Origin: Firmicutes bacterium CAG:822
GTDB lineage: Bacteria > Bacillota_I > Bacilli_A > RF39 > UBA660
Direction of reading: 5' to 3'
NCBI GenBank assembly: GCA_000432855.1
Contig: HF990830.1
Span: 1 to 38,530 of the forward strand
DNA: 38,530 nt
A program made the position numbers and the translations under genes. Below the pieces are notes generated by a model. It did not search any database. It was not told the DNA's origin and saw nothing but the letters and a program-made list of their open reading frames with translations. How positions within the stretch are numbered: the first letter of the stretch is position 1; each line of letters begins with the position of its first letter. Of the stretch, positions 22,249-31,592 are shown piece after piece.

Positions 22249-23499
22249 TTTTGTTCTATAATCTTTTACCCGTCGGACTTTTCCTTCGGGTCTTTCTATT
22301 GTCTTAATATCGACAATATGAATATGACTTTTTATTCCAAATACATCTTTAAACTCTTCTTCTATTTCTCTTTCATATTCTTTTAAATACTTTTGATAAT
22401 CCTTAGAAATCTTTCGGTGATATTCGGCATTTATAGTTAAACTATCCTTATAATTATCATCATTTAACACTATTTCATATTGATGGTTAAATTTTGGATG
22501 GGCAAACAAAAAATCTTCTATCTGACTGACAAATATTTTTACACCTTTAACCTTCAGCATATCATCTGCTCTTCCCAAAAATCTTAAAATTCTAGGACTC
22601 ACTCTACCACAATCACATTTATCATAAGTAACTTCAACTAAATCATTTGTCGCATAACGAACAATTGGAAAAGCTTCACTGTAAACTGAACTAATAATAA
22701 GTTCTCCTATATTACCATTTGTTTTCTTCTTAGTTTTAGGATCAACGAGTTCAAAATAAAAATCATCATTCAAATGCATACCACATCCATACTCACATTC
22801 CATGCCGAGCCCTGGCCCTAAAAATTCTGTCATACCATAGTCTTGTGTAACTGATACATCATCTCCAAAACTCTCCTTAATTTTCTGACGCATCTTTTCC
22901 GTCATGAGTTCACTACCTACTCTAATAATCCTAAGTGGCAAATCTTTAACATCTATTCCATTTTCCAAAGCCACTTCGTAAATTCGCATCACATGTGATG
23001 GACTAGAAATTAAAACATTAGTCTTTAACTCTTTCATATAAAATAGTTGCATCTTCGTACTCATAGTCGCCGTTGGTATGATCTTGCACCCCATACTCCT
23101 TAAACCTTCATAAAAACTAAGGCCACCAGCAAACATTCCTAAGCCAAGACATATTTGAACTACATCACCTTTTTGAATACCCGCCATCTTTAAATCTTTG
23201 ACAATTGTTTCCGAGCGGTATTTCATATCATTTTCCGTCAGTCCAACTATCAAAGGTTTACCAGTTGTCCCACTAGATGCATGATATACTTTAATATCTG
23301 CTTGAGAAGTCGCATAATAACCATAAGGATAATCTATAAAAAAATCTTTTTTCTCAGTTATTGGTAATTTTTGAATATCCTCTTCACTCTTAATATCATC
23401 TGGTGTAATATTTAATTTTCGCATCTTATCACGGTAAAGTTTATTATGTTCGTAAACTCTTTCTAATGACTTTTTAAAACTTGCAAATTTCTTATCCAT
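22234..23499 (-). CDS. PaaK-like acyl/aryl-CoA ligase
   Basis: A 421-aa adenylate-forming enzyme of the phenylacetate-CoA ligase family. The P-loop YHASSGTTGKP lies near residues 90-100, followed by QDYGMTEFLGP (adenine pocket), GELIISS, PIVRYATNDL and the C-terminal hinge LGRADDMLKVKGVKIF. It activates a carboxylic acid with ATP and usually passes it to CoA. The substrate cannot be read from sequence. Two Cys-rich spots (ECEYGCG, DKCDCG) recall zinc-binding members. The start lies inside the end of the membrane acyltransferase gene (37-bp overlap) with GGAGGGA upstream. The two are therefore cotranslated, which suggests the ligase supplies the acyl donor. Confidence 0.88.
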   Translation of the reverse strand: MDKKFASFKKSLERVYEHNKLYRDKMRKLNITPDDIKSEEDIQKLPITEKKDFFIDYPYGYYATSQADIKVYHASSGTTGKPLIVGLTENDMKYRSETIVKDLKMAGIQKGDVVQICLGLGMFAGGLSFYEGLRSMGCKIIPTATMSTKMQLFYMKELKTNVLISSPSHVMRIYEVALENGIDVKDLPLRIIRVGSELMTEKMRQKIKESFGDDVSVTQDYGMTEFLGPGLGMECEYGCGMHLNDDFYFELVDPKTKKKTNGNIGELIISSVYSEAFPIVRYATNDLVEVTYDKCDCGRVSPRILRFLGRADDMLKVKGVKIFVSQIEDFLFAHPKFNHQYEIVLNDDNYKDSLTINAEYHRKISKDYQKYLKEYEREIEEEFKDVFGIKSHIHIVDIKTIERPEGKVRRVKDYRTKMVPV

Positions 23500-24464
23500 T
23501 CACATCCCTCCATTTTCTCTTTAAATCTTTTTTTAACCCATGCAATTGCCTTTTCAAAAACGGTAGTTAAAATAATCAACAAAATTAATGTGATGATCGT
23601 TCCTAAAATTTCGTTATCAAATAACAAATTATAAGTAACTAACGTCTTTAAAATTGCGCCTTGAGTTAAATATATATATAAAGTATTTTGTCCAAGCTTT
23701 GTAAAAATTGTTTCTTTATCACTCATCACTTTAAAAAATGTTCCACTGACAATTAAACTAAATATATAAAATAAAATTCTTTTAAAAAACACACTAGCTA
23801 AACTACCTGTCACATCATAATAACTATATTTACCTCTAAGCAAGCGATATGGCATAATATCGTCATTTAGTAATAATAGAATTAATATAATAACTGAAGC
23901 AATAATAAACGTTTTTCTAAACTTTTCACTTCTTAGCTTGTCCACTAACTTTAAATCTTTCGCATAAAAACCAATCACATAAAATGGTAAAAAAGTAAAT
24001 GTTCTAGCTAATGACGCATACTCCCCAATAAATGGAATAAATCCGGCCACTAACGATATTACAAATGATAAAGGAATCATTATTTTATAATTCATCTTTT
24101 CAAAAACATATTCCAAAATTAAATATGTTATCATTGTCACTAAAAACCAATACGTGTATCTAGGATACAAAACATTAAAACTAAAATTCATCGTTTTTAA
24201 AACAAAAGAATAATACATTGTTATAATGATTTGCCAAATCAAATAAATTTTCACCATGTTTAAAATTCTACTAATTCTACTTCGTTTACTTTTTGAAGAA
24301 AAATAAGCTGATATAAAGAAAAAACATGGAATCATAAACAACGAACAAAACTTAAAAAAATTATCTTCATAACCATAATAATCCGCACAAGCACTAAACA
24401 CATGAGCCACAATAATAAATAAAATTAATATTCCCTTCGCATTGTCAAAGTATTTTACTCTCAT
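23463..24464 (-). CDS. Acyltransferase-3 family membrane protein
   Basis: A 333-aa protein with about ten membrane helices, of the acyltransferase-3 family (OatA/NodX-like), which moves acyl groups onto sugars or other envelope molecules. It opens with the typical YFDNAKGILILFIIVAHVF, including the conserved His of helix 1, and continues MIPCFFFISAYFSSKSKR. It lacks the extra SGNH esterase domain. First gene of a pair with the PaaK-like ligase. Target molecule unknown. Confidence 0.88.
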   Translation of the reverse strand: MRVKYFDNAKGILILFIIVAHVFSACADYYGYEDNFFKFCSLFMIPCFFFISAYFSSKSKRSRISRILNMVKIYLIWQIIITMYYSFVLKTMNFSFNVLYPRYTYWFLVTMITYLILEYVFEKMNYKIMIPLSFVISLVAGFIPFIGEYASLARTFTFLPFYVIGFYAKDLKLVDKLRSEKFRKTFIIASVIILILLLLNDDIMPYRLLRGKYSYYDVTGSLASVFFKRILFYIFSLIVSGTFFKVMSDKETIFTKLGQNTLYIYLTQGAILKTLVTYNLLFDNEILGTIITLILLIILTTVFEKAIAWVKKRFKEKMEGCEWIRNLQVLKSH

Positions 24465-24555
24465 TATCTATCCTCACTTTTCTTCGAACACTTTAATTTT
24501 ATTCACAAAATATTAAATTAACGTGAAAGAAAATAAAAAAGGATTTGAAAAACAT

Positions 24556-24584
24556 ATGAAAAAAACTTCAAATTAATGAAGTTT
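24556..24584 (-). terminator. Terminator of the C39-like peptidase gene
   Basis: An 8-bp stem (24563-24570 with 24577-24584), 6-nt loop and a run of T on minus; overlaps the stop codon. Confidence 0.8.
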
Positions 24585-26061
24585 ATTTAAAATAAATTGC
24601 TCTTTTTCCAAATAAATTATACATTTTTTGAAACTGTGTTCTACCATATTTCTTAATACTTCCAGTATACGGATCAGATACATATACATAGTTATCATTA
24701 AATCCGACAATTACTACACTGTGCAAATTACAAATCCAATTTATCGTTTTCCCAGAAGCTTTGTGAGTCCAGTTCGCACAAACTGATGTATTTTTTAGAT
24801 TGATTGATACCCAAACTTGAACTGGTTTTCCACTTCTTACAAGTTCTAAAACTTGATTCAATGAATGTCCAGTATAATCTACCATTCCAGATTTATACTT
24901 ACTAGCTAAATTAATAATTGGCTTTTGATAAACCCCATAACCATGTGCATCCCTAGGATCTCCAACAAACTCAATTTCCGGATCTCCACCATACCTTATA
25001 CCATTTTCCCAGTGTACACCATCACCTTTTCTTAAATTATTAACTAATGTTTCTGGAGAAACATTCACTCCATAATACTTCAGCATTAAATATAAAGCGA
25101 TTGTTTCACAACCATTCGGATAATTTGGAAATTGTGAATACGTTGGGAAATTATTAATCATTACCGTTTTAGCTTTAACTGTTATTCTTCTTTCTCTAAC
25201 CGTTTCATTACCAAGCTTATCTGTAGCCTTATAATATATTTTATAAGTCCCTGGTGTATTATAATTAACTTTTGAATCATCAAATGAAAATTCTAAATCA
25301 CCAAATCTATCATCTTTAGCTGAAACATTTTTATTTAAATCAGGTTTACTCCCAACATACACGCTTAAATTAGTAAGGCCACTAAATTTAACTGATCCTT
25401 TATATTCTAAAATTGTAAGTTTAGCTTTCTTACTAGTCTTATTGCCATATTCATCACTAGCTGTAATCTCCACTTCGTGTTCACCAGCCACTTTTTCAAT
25501 CTTATTCATTTTTAAATTAACATCAGATAAATCTTCTACCTTTTCGACAAACTCTTCTACTTTAGGTAAATCTTCATCTAAATACTTTTGAACATCCTTA
25601 ACCTCTAAATCTGGCGGTGTTGTATCTTTAATATTTACTTTGACTTTAAATACTTCACCATTAATCGTTAAAGTGAGTTCATGCTCTCCAACTTTTTTCA
25701 AACTACTTAATTTTGGACTTACCTTAATCTTCTTAAAATCATCTTTTAAAATATAATCTAATGTTAATGCTTCCCCATATTCAATAGTAATATTATCGTT
25801 AATTTTCTTAGAAATTTCACTTCTTTTATAAAACTTATATCCAAAAAAACCTAAAATTGAAATAATAATTACTATTAAAATAACCAATATAATCTTTTTT
25901 ACAGCTCTTCTTTTCTTCTTTTTTTCATGTTCTAAAGCCACTTCCATTATTGGTTTTTTCTCTTTAATTTTAACCGTCTTGCTATTTTCTAAAGCAGTAA
26001 TTTTCTCATTTTTTTTTACATTATTTCTTTTTTTCTTACTTTTTCTCTTCTTACTACTCAT
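24583..26061 (-). CDS. Membrane-anchored C39-like peptidase with Ig-like repeats
   Basis: A 492-aa envelope protein. A very lysine-rich inside segment (1-54) is followed by one membrane helix (about 56-76), then three immunoglobulin-like (DUF5011-type) repeats (about 80-300; each with a TPPDLEV or DxxGN-type turn), then a C39-like papain-fold domain (301-492). The catalytic triad is visible: C318 in PNGCET, H447 in LHSVVIVG and D463 in VSDPYTG. In this family activity is usually assumed, not shown; it could trim surface proteins or wall peptides. Monocistronic, with a terminator; a TATAAT box lies about 30 bp before the start. Confidence 0.85.
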   Translation of the reverse strand: MSSKKRKSKKKRNNVKKNEKITALENSKTVKIKEKKPIMEVALEHEKKKKRRAVKKIILVILIVIIISILGFFGYKFYKRSEISKKINDNITIEYGEALTLDYILKDDFKKIKVSPKLSSLKKVGEHELTLTINGEVFKVKVNIKDTTPPDLEVKDVQKYLDEDLPKVEEFVEKVEDLSDVNLKMNKIEKVAGEHEVEITASDEYGNKTSKKAKLTILEYKGSVKFSGLTNLSVYVGSKPDLNKNVSAKDDRFGDLEFSFDDSKVNYNTPGTYKIYYKATDKLGNETVRERRITVKAKTVMINNFPTYSQFPNYPNGCETIALYLMLKYYGVNVSPETLVNNLRKGDGVHWENGIRYGGDPEIEFVGDPRDAHGYGVYQKPIINLASKYKSGMVDYTGHSLNQVLELVRSGKPVQVWVSINLKNTSVCANWTHKASGKTINWICNLHSVVIVGFNDNYVYVSDPYTGSIKKYGRTQFQKMYNLFGKRAIYFK

Positions 26062-26104
26062 TTATTTCACACTCACTACACATTCATTATATCCTAATAA
26101 AATA

Positions 26105-26129
26105 GAAAAAGCTAGAGTAAGTTCTAGCT
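26105..26129 (-). terminator. Terminator of the GH25 gene
   Basis: A perfect 7-bp stem (26110-26116 with 26123-26129) with T-run on minus; the stop codon is in the stem. Confidence 0.85.
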
Positions 26130-27132
26130 AAATCTTTTTAAGTGTACCCTTTTTAAGCATATTAAGTAATTTAATATTTTGTAAAGCTGTTCCTTTATAG
26201 TTATTAATACCATTAGCTGCGGCAATTCTTTTTCTATTTACAAAACTTGAATCGACACCTATTGATTTCAAGCCATCGACAAAAGATAATCCTTTATAAT
26301 CAGTTTCATAATAAGTAGCACCTAAACTGCCACCCTTTAAAACCTTAAGTAAATTATCATTTTGTGAAGCACTTCCAGTATAAGTATCAGTAAATCCTGC
26401 TTCTGCATATAACTTTTTACGACTATCAAACGAACTGTCATAACCGACTGATTTCAAGCCGTCGACAATTGAAGTACCATTATAACCACTTAAATCGGGC
26501 AACTCTCCTCTATCTTCAGAATCATCTACATCATCACCACGATTATCAAAAATATTTCTATAAAGTATATCCATATCGACATTACCACTTATTCCATTTA
26601 CCTTACCAGAAGAGGTGTATTGCCACATATCATATTTACCTCTATAAGTATTGGTATCATTATATTGGGCTACCCAGATCGTATATTTTTCCTCTAATTT
26701 TTTATAATCTAAATAAGTTGTAAAGAAATATTTATTCGTATAAACACCAGCCCAATAACCAGCCTTCTCTATCTCATCACAAAAAGCTTCACACATACTA
26801 GTTAATGTATTTTTGCCCAAATTATTTTGTGACTTATCCTCTATATCGTAGTAAACAGGTAAATTAAGTTCGCGTCCATTAAGCCATTTTAAAGTAACTT
26901 CCGCTTCTTTTTTCGCATCATCTACACTCATCGCATAAGAATATAAATATACACCTACCGGTATACCTACACCTTTAAATCCACTATAATTAGCTTCGAA
27001 CTTTTCATCCTTTTGATTTTCATACTGACCATAGCCAATACGTATTATCACAAACTGAATACCTGCATCCTTAACTTTTTTAAAATTAATATCACCTTGA
27101 TATTTAGACACATCTATTCCTCTATATTCCAT
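26128..27132 (-). CDS. GH25-family lysozyme with two C-terminal repeats
   Basis: A 334-aa muramidase that cleaves the MurNAc-GlcNAc bond of peptidoglycan. The GH25 domain (1-205) has the opening YRGIDVSKYQGDINF with its Asp, and the catalytic pair D-x-E in VYYDIEDK near residue 95. It ends with the usual DMWQYTSSGKVNGISGNVDMDILY. A short acidic linker leads to two repeats of about 50 residues (starting SIVDGLKSVG and SFVDGLKSIG, each ending near LLKxLKxG), probably wall-binding. There is no signal peptide at the start supported by AGGAGG (27132). This is the layout of phage endolysins, though no phage genes are nearby. Confidence 0.9.
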   Translation of the reverse strand: MEYRGIDVSKYQGDINFKKVKDAGIQFVIIRIGYGQYENQKDEKFEANYSGFKGVGIPVGVYLYSYAMSVDDAKKEAEVTLKWLNGRELNLPVYYDIEDKSQNNLGKNTLTSMCEAFCDEIEKAGYWAGVYTNKYFFTTYLDYKKLEEKYTIWVAQYNDTNTYRGKYDMWQYTSSGKVNGISGNVDMDILYRNIFDNRGDDVDDSEDRGELPDLSGYNGTSIVDGLKSVGYDSSFDSRKKLYAEAGFTDTYTGSASQNDNLLKVLKGGSLGATYYETDYKGLSFVDGLKSIGVDSSFVNRKRIAAANGINNYKGTALQNIKLLNMLKKGTLKKI

Positions 27133-27182
27133 TTTTTCGCCTCCTAACTTTATATATGAAAATAAATAAAGTATGAAACCGC

Positions 27183-27222
27183 AAAAAAACCACAAAGACT
27201 ACTTTTTCATAGCTCTTTGTGG
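27183..27222 (-). terminator. Terminator of the lipid kinase gene
   Basis: A perfect 9-bp stem (27190-27198 with 27214-27222) with seven T on minus; overlaps the gene's stop. Confidence 0.85.
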
Positions 27223-28155
27223 TAATAACATTTTAACCTTTTTAGACACTTTGTATTCTAAAGAATTATCATCGTTTAAAGATACAAATGCATGATCACC
27301 ATCGTGATTAAATCCTAATCTCGGTTCTCCATTTTCAAAAACCACTTTAAAATTATTTGTATTAAAAGTATCAATATACCTACTATATTTATGAATATCA
27401 AACTTTTCACCGTCTTTATAAAGTAATTGTGAAATTGCTTTTAAAGTACTTTTACCAGGTAACCCTTTAAGTATAGTCACCTCAAATATACCATCATCTA
27501 TTTTTGCATTTGGAAATAATTTAAATCCTGCAAACGTCTTAGTATTTGAAACAAGCATTGTTAAAGCAGAAATTATCTTATGTTCTCCATCTATTTCATA
27601 ACTAATCTTAAGTGGTTTATGAATAACATCAGGAACACAAGATAATCCAATTATACCAGAAAACATATAATATCCCATTTTACCAAATGTCTTTTTAAAA
27701 CTTTTTGGAGTTTCATAAGTTAAATTAGTAAAAGTTCCACAGCATGAAACGTAAGCAAAAGGCACACCATTTGCCGTAATCATATCAACTGGTACTACCA
27801 TACAATTATTTAAATTTTCATAAAGTCTAATCGAAGAATAGACTGATCCTTGATATAATCCTAAATTATCAGCTGTATCATTAGCTGTACCGGTTGCAAT
27901 ATGGGCATAATCTGCTTTCTGTGAAACCTCACCAAAAGCCCTAAAAGCTTCCCCTAAAGTTCCATCACCACCCATAGTAACCACGAGATCACTATCTTCA
28001 TTAGCTTTTTTAACAAGTTCAATAGCTTGTCCTGGATATTTACTTTCCAAATCACAAACTTCAACACTTTGATTTTTCAAAGTCATATCCATACTTCTTA
28101 AAACATCATCATTCATACCCGTCGCATTTGGGTTATATATTATTGATGCGCGCAT
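27199..28155 (-). CDS. Diacylglycerol-kinase-family lipid kinase
   Basis: A 318-aa soluble lipid kinase of the DAGK catalytic family (DgkB/YegS-like). The nucleotide-binding motif VVTMGGDGTLGE lies near residue 60, followed by HIATGTANDTADNLGL and VSNTKTFAGFKLFPNAKIDDG. It phosphorylates diacylglycerol or a related lipid at the membrane face, returning it to phospholipid or lipoteichoic acid cycles. The ATG at 28155 follows GAGGTG; a GTG three codons earlier overlaps that site. Monocistronic with a good promoter. Confidence 0.9.
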   Translation of the reverse strand: MRASIIYNPNATGMNDDVLRSMDMTLKNQSVEVCDLESKYPGQAIELVKKANEDSDLVVTMGGDGTLGEAFRAFGEVSQKADYAHIATGTANDTADNLGLYQGSVYSSIRLYENLNNCMVVPVDMITANGVPFAYVSCCGTFTNLTYETPKSFKKTFGKMGYYMFSGIIGLSCVPDVIHKPLKISYEIDGEHKIISALTMLVSNTKTFAGFKLFPNAKIDDGIFEVTILKGLPGKSTLKAISQLLYKDGEKFDIHKYSRYIDTFNTNNFKVVFENGEPRLGFNHDGDHAFVSLNDDNSLEYKVSKKVKMLLPQRAMKK

Positions 28156-28177
28156 TTTATCCACCTCATAGAAAAAG

Positions 28178-28206
28178 ATTATACATCAAAATGTCTAAAT
28201 TGACAA
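28178..28206 (-). promoter_or_regulatory. Promoter of the lipid kinase gene
   Basis: On minus: TTGTCA (28201-28206), 17-bp spacer, TATAAT (28178-28183). It starts just 13 bp after the stop region of the arylsulfotransferase gene. Confidence 0.75.
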
Positions 28207-28219
28207 ATCGACATATAAT

Positions 28220-30157
28220 CTAAAAACGGGCATACTCATTTGTATTATAAAGTGTTCCATTAATTTCTATAAAGATTGTATACTTACCAATCAAACCATC
28301 TTTATTAATATACTTAGTAGCCGTAATATTTTCCTCATCACTAGAATTATTTCCTAAATCAACACACAAAGCAGTATAAGGTGTTTTACTAACTCTCATT
28401 GAATAAACATTTTCTGTCATATCCTTATATAAAATAATATTAACCGGTGTTCCCTTTTTGAACGTTCCTGTTACAACTAATCTATCTTTTTCTTCTGTAA
28501 TTTCGATATTGTGTTTTTTATAATTTTCATCAATTGATTTTCCACTAAGCATAAATGAAAAATTCTGATCATCTAACTCTGTTACCCCTAAACCACCAAG
28601 TTGTTTTGCTTTACCTAAAGAAAACTCACCGTCATATAAACTCATTTTCTCTACTCGGTAATTATTCGTTGGAAGTACTATTTCAAATATAACTTCACCA
28701 TCTAAAAGTTCGGCCGTATCACTCACTAAAGTATCGGACTTAGCCATACCTGCCGGCTGATTTTGAATCTGACCATTCTTATAAGAAATACCACCAGAAT
28801 GTACGATATAATGATTCTTATCTAAATAATCAACATCAGAAATATAAGGTGAATAAAATTTACTACCTCTTTCCTTACCATATTCAAATACTTGCTCAGC
28901 CGTCATATTTTCCGTATCAATTTTATACATTACCCCACGACTATAACTATCTTCAGCTGATACATACTCATCTTTCTTTTTAGACTTATTATTACCATTA
29001 TCAAATAAGAATACATAACCTTCTGGAGTTATCATTGCCGCGTGTTGTGACCATTGCCACTCACCATCAGTAAGTTTAAAGAAATATTTTTGATACTCCT
29101 CACTCCAGTTAGTACTATCTCCTAAAATCCAATTAAGTTCACCAGTGTCATAATCTATATTGATAACCGCATCTTGATGCCTACCAGATAACGTAATCGA
29201 ATTAGTTTCCTTGTCATACCAAACTGAGTTATTATGAAACCAATCATATTCTATCCAATTTTCACTCTTGCCATCTTCCATATTTAAAATATCTTTTAAA
29301 TCAAAAGTTTTAACAACATTTCCAGTTTCACAATCTAATTCCACTACATAATCTTCAACCGTTCCACTATCATTATCAAAATCGTCAGAAGCTACAAGCA
29401 AATTACCATTCTCCATCTCAAAATAATCATGATGATATCCTCCAGGTAAACTGTATTCTGTATAAATTTTACCAAGCATATCCATTTCATATAAACCTGT
29501 TGAATAATAAGGCGTATTAACTAATCTTTCTGTACTTAAAAGTAAATGTCCATTCTCAAGTCTATTAACTTCCCATATCGCACTTTCATCTAAGTACCAT
29601 CTAACATCACCATTCACATCATAAGCACATGTATAACCACTAGATGAAGGTGTGAAAAAATATAAATCATTAGTAAGTTTACTTTCATCTTTTGTAACCT
29701 TAGTCGGTAAAATAAAATCGTCAGGTAATTCATCCGTTTCAATTTCTAAAGTATTCTCTTCATCACCAACTTTAATTACAACTTCATTTTTACTTCCTGC
29801 ATAAAGTCCATAAACTGGTACATAATGAACCCTATCTTTATCAAAAGTATGTGTATAAGTAGAAAGTTCATCTTTCCCCTTTACCCTAATACTTACACTT
29901 TCTTCATCATCTGTTTCAAAAATTACTAAAGCTGTAAGTGGTGAATTACCATAAGGATTTAAAATCACATTAGGATTTTCTAAAGTATAACCTTCACTCT
30001 CAAATTTATCCTCAATATTAGCTTGGTCTTCTATTAAAGTAGATGCATAGCTAACTTCATTATCACCTTCACTAGCCAAACTAATTAATCTAAATAAAAC
30101 TAATGTTACTATTAATATAACTGCTATTACTAAAATGACAATCTTCTTTTTACTCAT
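28220..30157 (-). CDS. Arylsulfate sulfotransferase-family protein
   Basis: A 645-aa protein with an N-terminal membrane helix (about 4-25) and a beta-propeller outside the cell. It matches PAPS-independent arylsulfate sulfotransferases, which transfer sulfate from one phenol to another. Seen in order: an Ig-like N-terminal section, YDVNGDVRWYLD, GGYHHDYFEMENGNLLVAS, then DWFHNNSVWYD, SGRHQDAVINIDYDTGELNWILG, and WSQHAAMITPEGYVFLFDNGN with the candidate active-site His. Such enzymes are typical of gut bacteria that handle phenolic sulfates. Downstream of cysE by 88 bp; an extended -10 (TGTTATAAT) lies in between, so it can have its own promoter. Confidence 0.87.
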   Translation of the reverse strand: MSKKKIVILVIAVILIVTLVLFRLISLASEGDNEVSYASTLIEDQANIEDKFESEGYTLENPNVILNPYGNSPLTALVIFETDDEESVSIRVKGKDELSTYTHTFDKDRVHYVPVYGLYAGSKNEVVIKVGDEENTLEIETDELPDDFILPTKVTKDESKLTNDLYFFTPSSSGYTCAYDVNGDVRWYLDESAIWEVNRLENGHLLLSTERLVNTPYYSTGLYEMDMLGKIYTEYSLPGGYHHDYFEMENGNLLVASDDFDNDSGTVEDYVVELDCETGNVVKTFDLKDILNMEDGKSENWIEYDWFHNNSVWYDKETNSITLSGRHQDAVINIDYDTGELNWILGDSTNWSEEYQKYFFKLTDGEWQWSQHAAMITPEGYVFLFDNGNNKSKKKDEYVSAEDSYSRGVMYKIDTENMTAEQVFEYGKERGSKFYSPYISDVDYLDKNHYIVHSGGISYKNGQIQNQPAGMAKSDTLVSDTAELLDGEVIFEIVLPTNNYRVEKMSLYDGEFSLGKAKQLGGLGVTELDDQNFSFMLSGKSIDENYKKHNIEITEEKDRLVVTGTFKKGTPVNIILYKDMTENVYSMRVSKTPYTALCVDLGNNSSDEENITATKYINKDGLIGKYTIFIEINGTLYNTNEYARF

Positions 30158-30245
30158 AAGTCCTCCTATATTTAAAATTATAACACACCATATACAGAAA
30201 AAAAAGATAAAATCATCTCTTTAAAAACTTAATTTTATATAAATG

Positions 30246-30737
30246 TTATTTATAAATGCCAACAGCTGTTACTTTATTAGGTACATCTTTTAAAATAACT
30301 GAATTGGCTCCTATTTTAACATCATCACCGATATTAATATTGCCAAGTACTTTAGCTCCTGCCCCAATCATTACTCTATTTCCAACATTAGGATGTCTTT
30401 TTCCCCATTCCTTTCCTGTACCACCTAAAGTAACTCCATGATAAATTACCACATCATCACCAATAATACACGTCTCACCAATTACCACTCCAAAGCCATG
30501 ATCAATAAATAATCTTTTACCGATAAGTGCTCCTGGATGAATTTCAATACTTGTAATTCTTTTTCCAAATTCCATCCAAAACCTCGCCCAAAAATAATGC
30601 TTTCTCAAATAAAAATAACGTGAGAATTTATAAAACACTATAGCCCAAAAACCAGGAAACAAAAATACCTCTAACTTATTTTTTAAAGATGGATCATTTC
30701 TTTTGACAGCCTCCAAAAATTCTCTATATAACTTCAT
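30246..30737 (-). CDS. cysE: Serine O-acetyltransferase, short C-terminus
   Basis: A 163-aa enzyme that acetylates serine with acetyl-CoA, the first step of cysteine synthesis. The N-terminal helices (LFPGFWAIVFYKFSRYFY) and the left-handed beta-helix are clear: IEIHPGALIGKRLFIDHGFGVVIGET, YHGVTLGGTG, KRHPNVGNRVMIGAGAKVLGNI and GANSVILKDVPNKVTAVG. It then stops at GIYK, where relatives continue with PA and a tail that docks into cysteine synthase. The tail is therefore missing, by truncation or natural shortness. Start supported by AGGTGAT. Confidence 0.9.
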   Translation of the reverse strand: MKLYREFLEAVKRNDPSLKNKLEVFLFPGFWAIVFYKFSRYFYLRKHYFWARFWMEFGKRITSIEIHPGALIGKRLFIDHGFGVVIGETCIIGDDVVIYHGVTLGGTGKEWGKRHPNVGNRVMIGAGAKVLGNINIGDDVKIGANSVILKDVPNKVTAVGIYK

Positions 30738-30794
30738 TATATATCACCTATTATATGATATTAAGTGTCTAAAGTTTAAACATAATTAAACAAA

Positions 30795-30827
30795 CTAAAA
30801 AACTCAATTTTATTCCAAATTGAGTTT
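30795..30827 (-). terminator. Terminator of the GntR-ABC operon
   Basis: A perfect 11-bp stem (30800-30810 with 30817-30827), 6-nt loop and T-run on minus; overlaps the permease stop. Confidence 0.9.
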
Positions 30828-31592
30828 CTTATCCATAAATCTATAACTAATATAGTAGTAAACACCACCTATCAAAGCAGTAAAAACCATAAAGATAGAA
30901 AAGAAAGTAATTAAATCCTTCATCATAAACACACTATTATCTAAATTAGAAATAAATGTCGGATTAATAATCATAATTATACCGAGTAAACCCAAATATA
31001 AAAATTCCATTACGAAATAAAATATCAACCCCCACACAACTGAACTTACCAACTTATTTGAACTTCTACTATAGCCTATCGCAATAGCTGCATAAACCAT
31101 TAAAATAGTTGCAACATAACCTATAATACCATAAACAATCATAAAAAGTAAAAATTCATAAACTGTCATTCCATAAATAGATAAATTAAGAACTTTTACT
31201 ACATCAACAAATAATCCTTTTTGATAAAAAGCAACTATTAAACTAATAATTAAAACTAAAGCAGTCATACTAAATGTCACTAATGAAGCTAATACCTTAG
31301 AAAATAATAATGTTCCTTTTTTTACCGGAAGAGTATGAGTTAAATAACCTTCATCTTTAAACAGATTTTCTAAATAATATTTTACTGAAAATATTCCATT
31401 CAATACAAAAGATAAACATGATAACACTACTAAAGCTACTATCATCAAACCACATATTATAGCAATAATTGAAACATTATCGAAAAAACCTAATAACCTA
31501 ATCATTATTCCAAGTCCAAATAATACCGCATATAATGGAATTAAATATCTACATAATGCTTTCAAATCATATTTTAAAACTTTACCTAACAT
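30810..31592 (-). CDS. ABC transporter permease (YtrA-type operon)
   Basis: A 260-aa protein with six membrane helices (about 18-38, 40-65, 95-125, 140-170, 180-205, 225-250). It resembles ABC-2-type permeases found in GntR-ABC operons. The sequence EDGYLTHTLPVKKGTLLFSK after the second helix pair is a common mark of this group. Its start overlaps the ATPase end by 7 bp. The exported substrate is unknown; related operons respond to wall-active antibiotics. Confidence 0.82.
   Translation of the reverse strand: MLGKVLKYDLKALCRYLIPLYAVLFGLGIMIRLLGFFDNVSIIAIICGLMIVALVVLSCLSFVLNGIFSVKYYLENLFKDEGYLTHTLPVKKGTLLFSKVLASLVTFSMTALVLIISLIVAFYQKGLFVDVVKVLNLSIYGMTVYEFLLFMIVYGIIGYVATILMVYAAIAIGYSRSSNKLVSSVVWGLIFYFVMEFLYLGLLGIIMIINPTFISNLDNSVFMMKDLITFFSIFMVFTALIGGVYYYISYRFMDKKLNLE

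Noticed and set aside
26128..27132. Prophage remnant around the GH25 lysozyme
   Set aside because: No capsid, terminase, tail, integrase or holin genes lie within the window; neighbours are metabolic and envelope genes.
30246..30737. cysE called as a pseudogene
   Set aside because: All catalytic and beta-helix parts are present and the frame is clean; only the last residues are missing, so it is kept as a gene.
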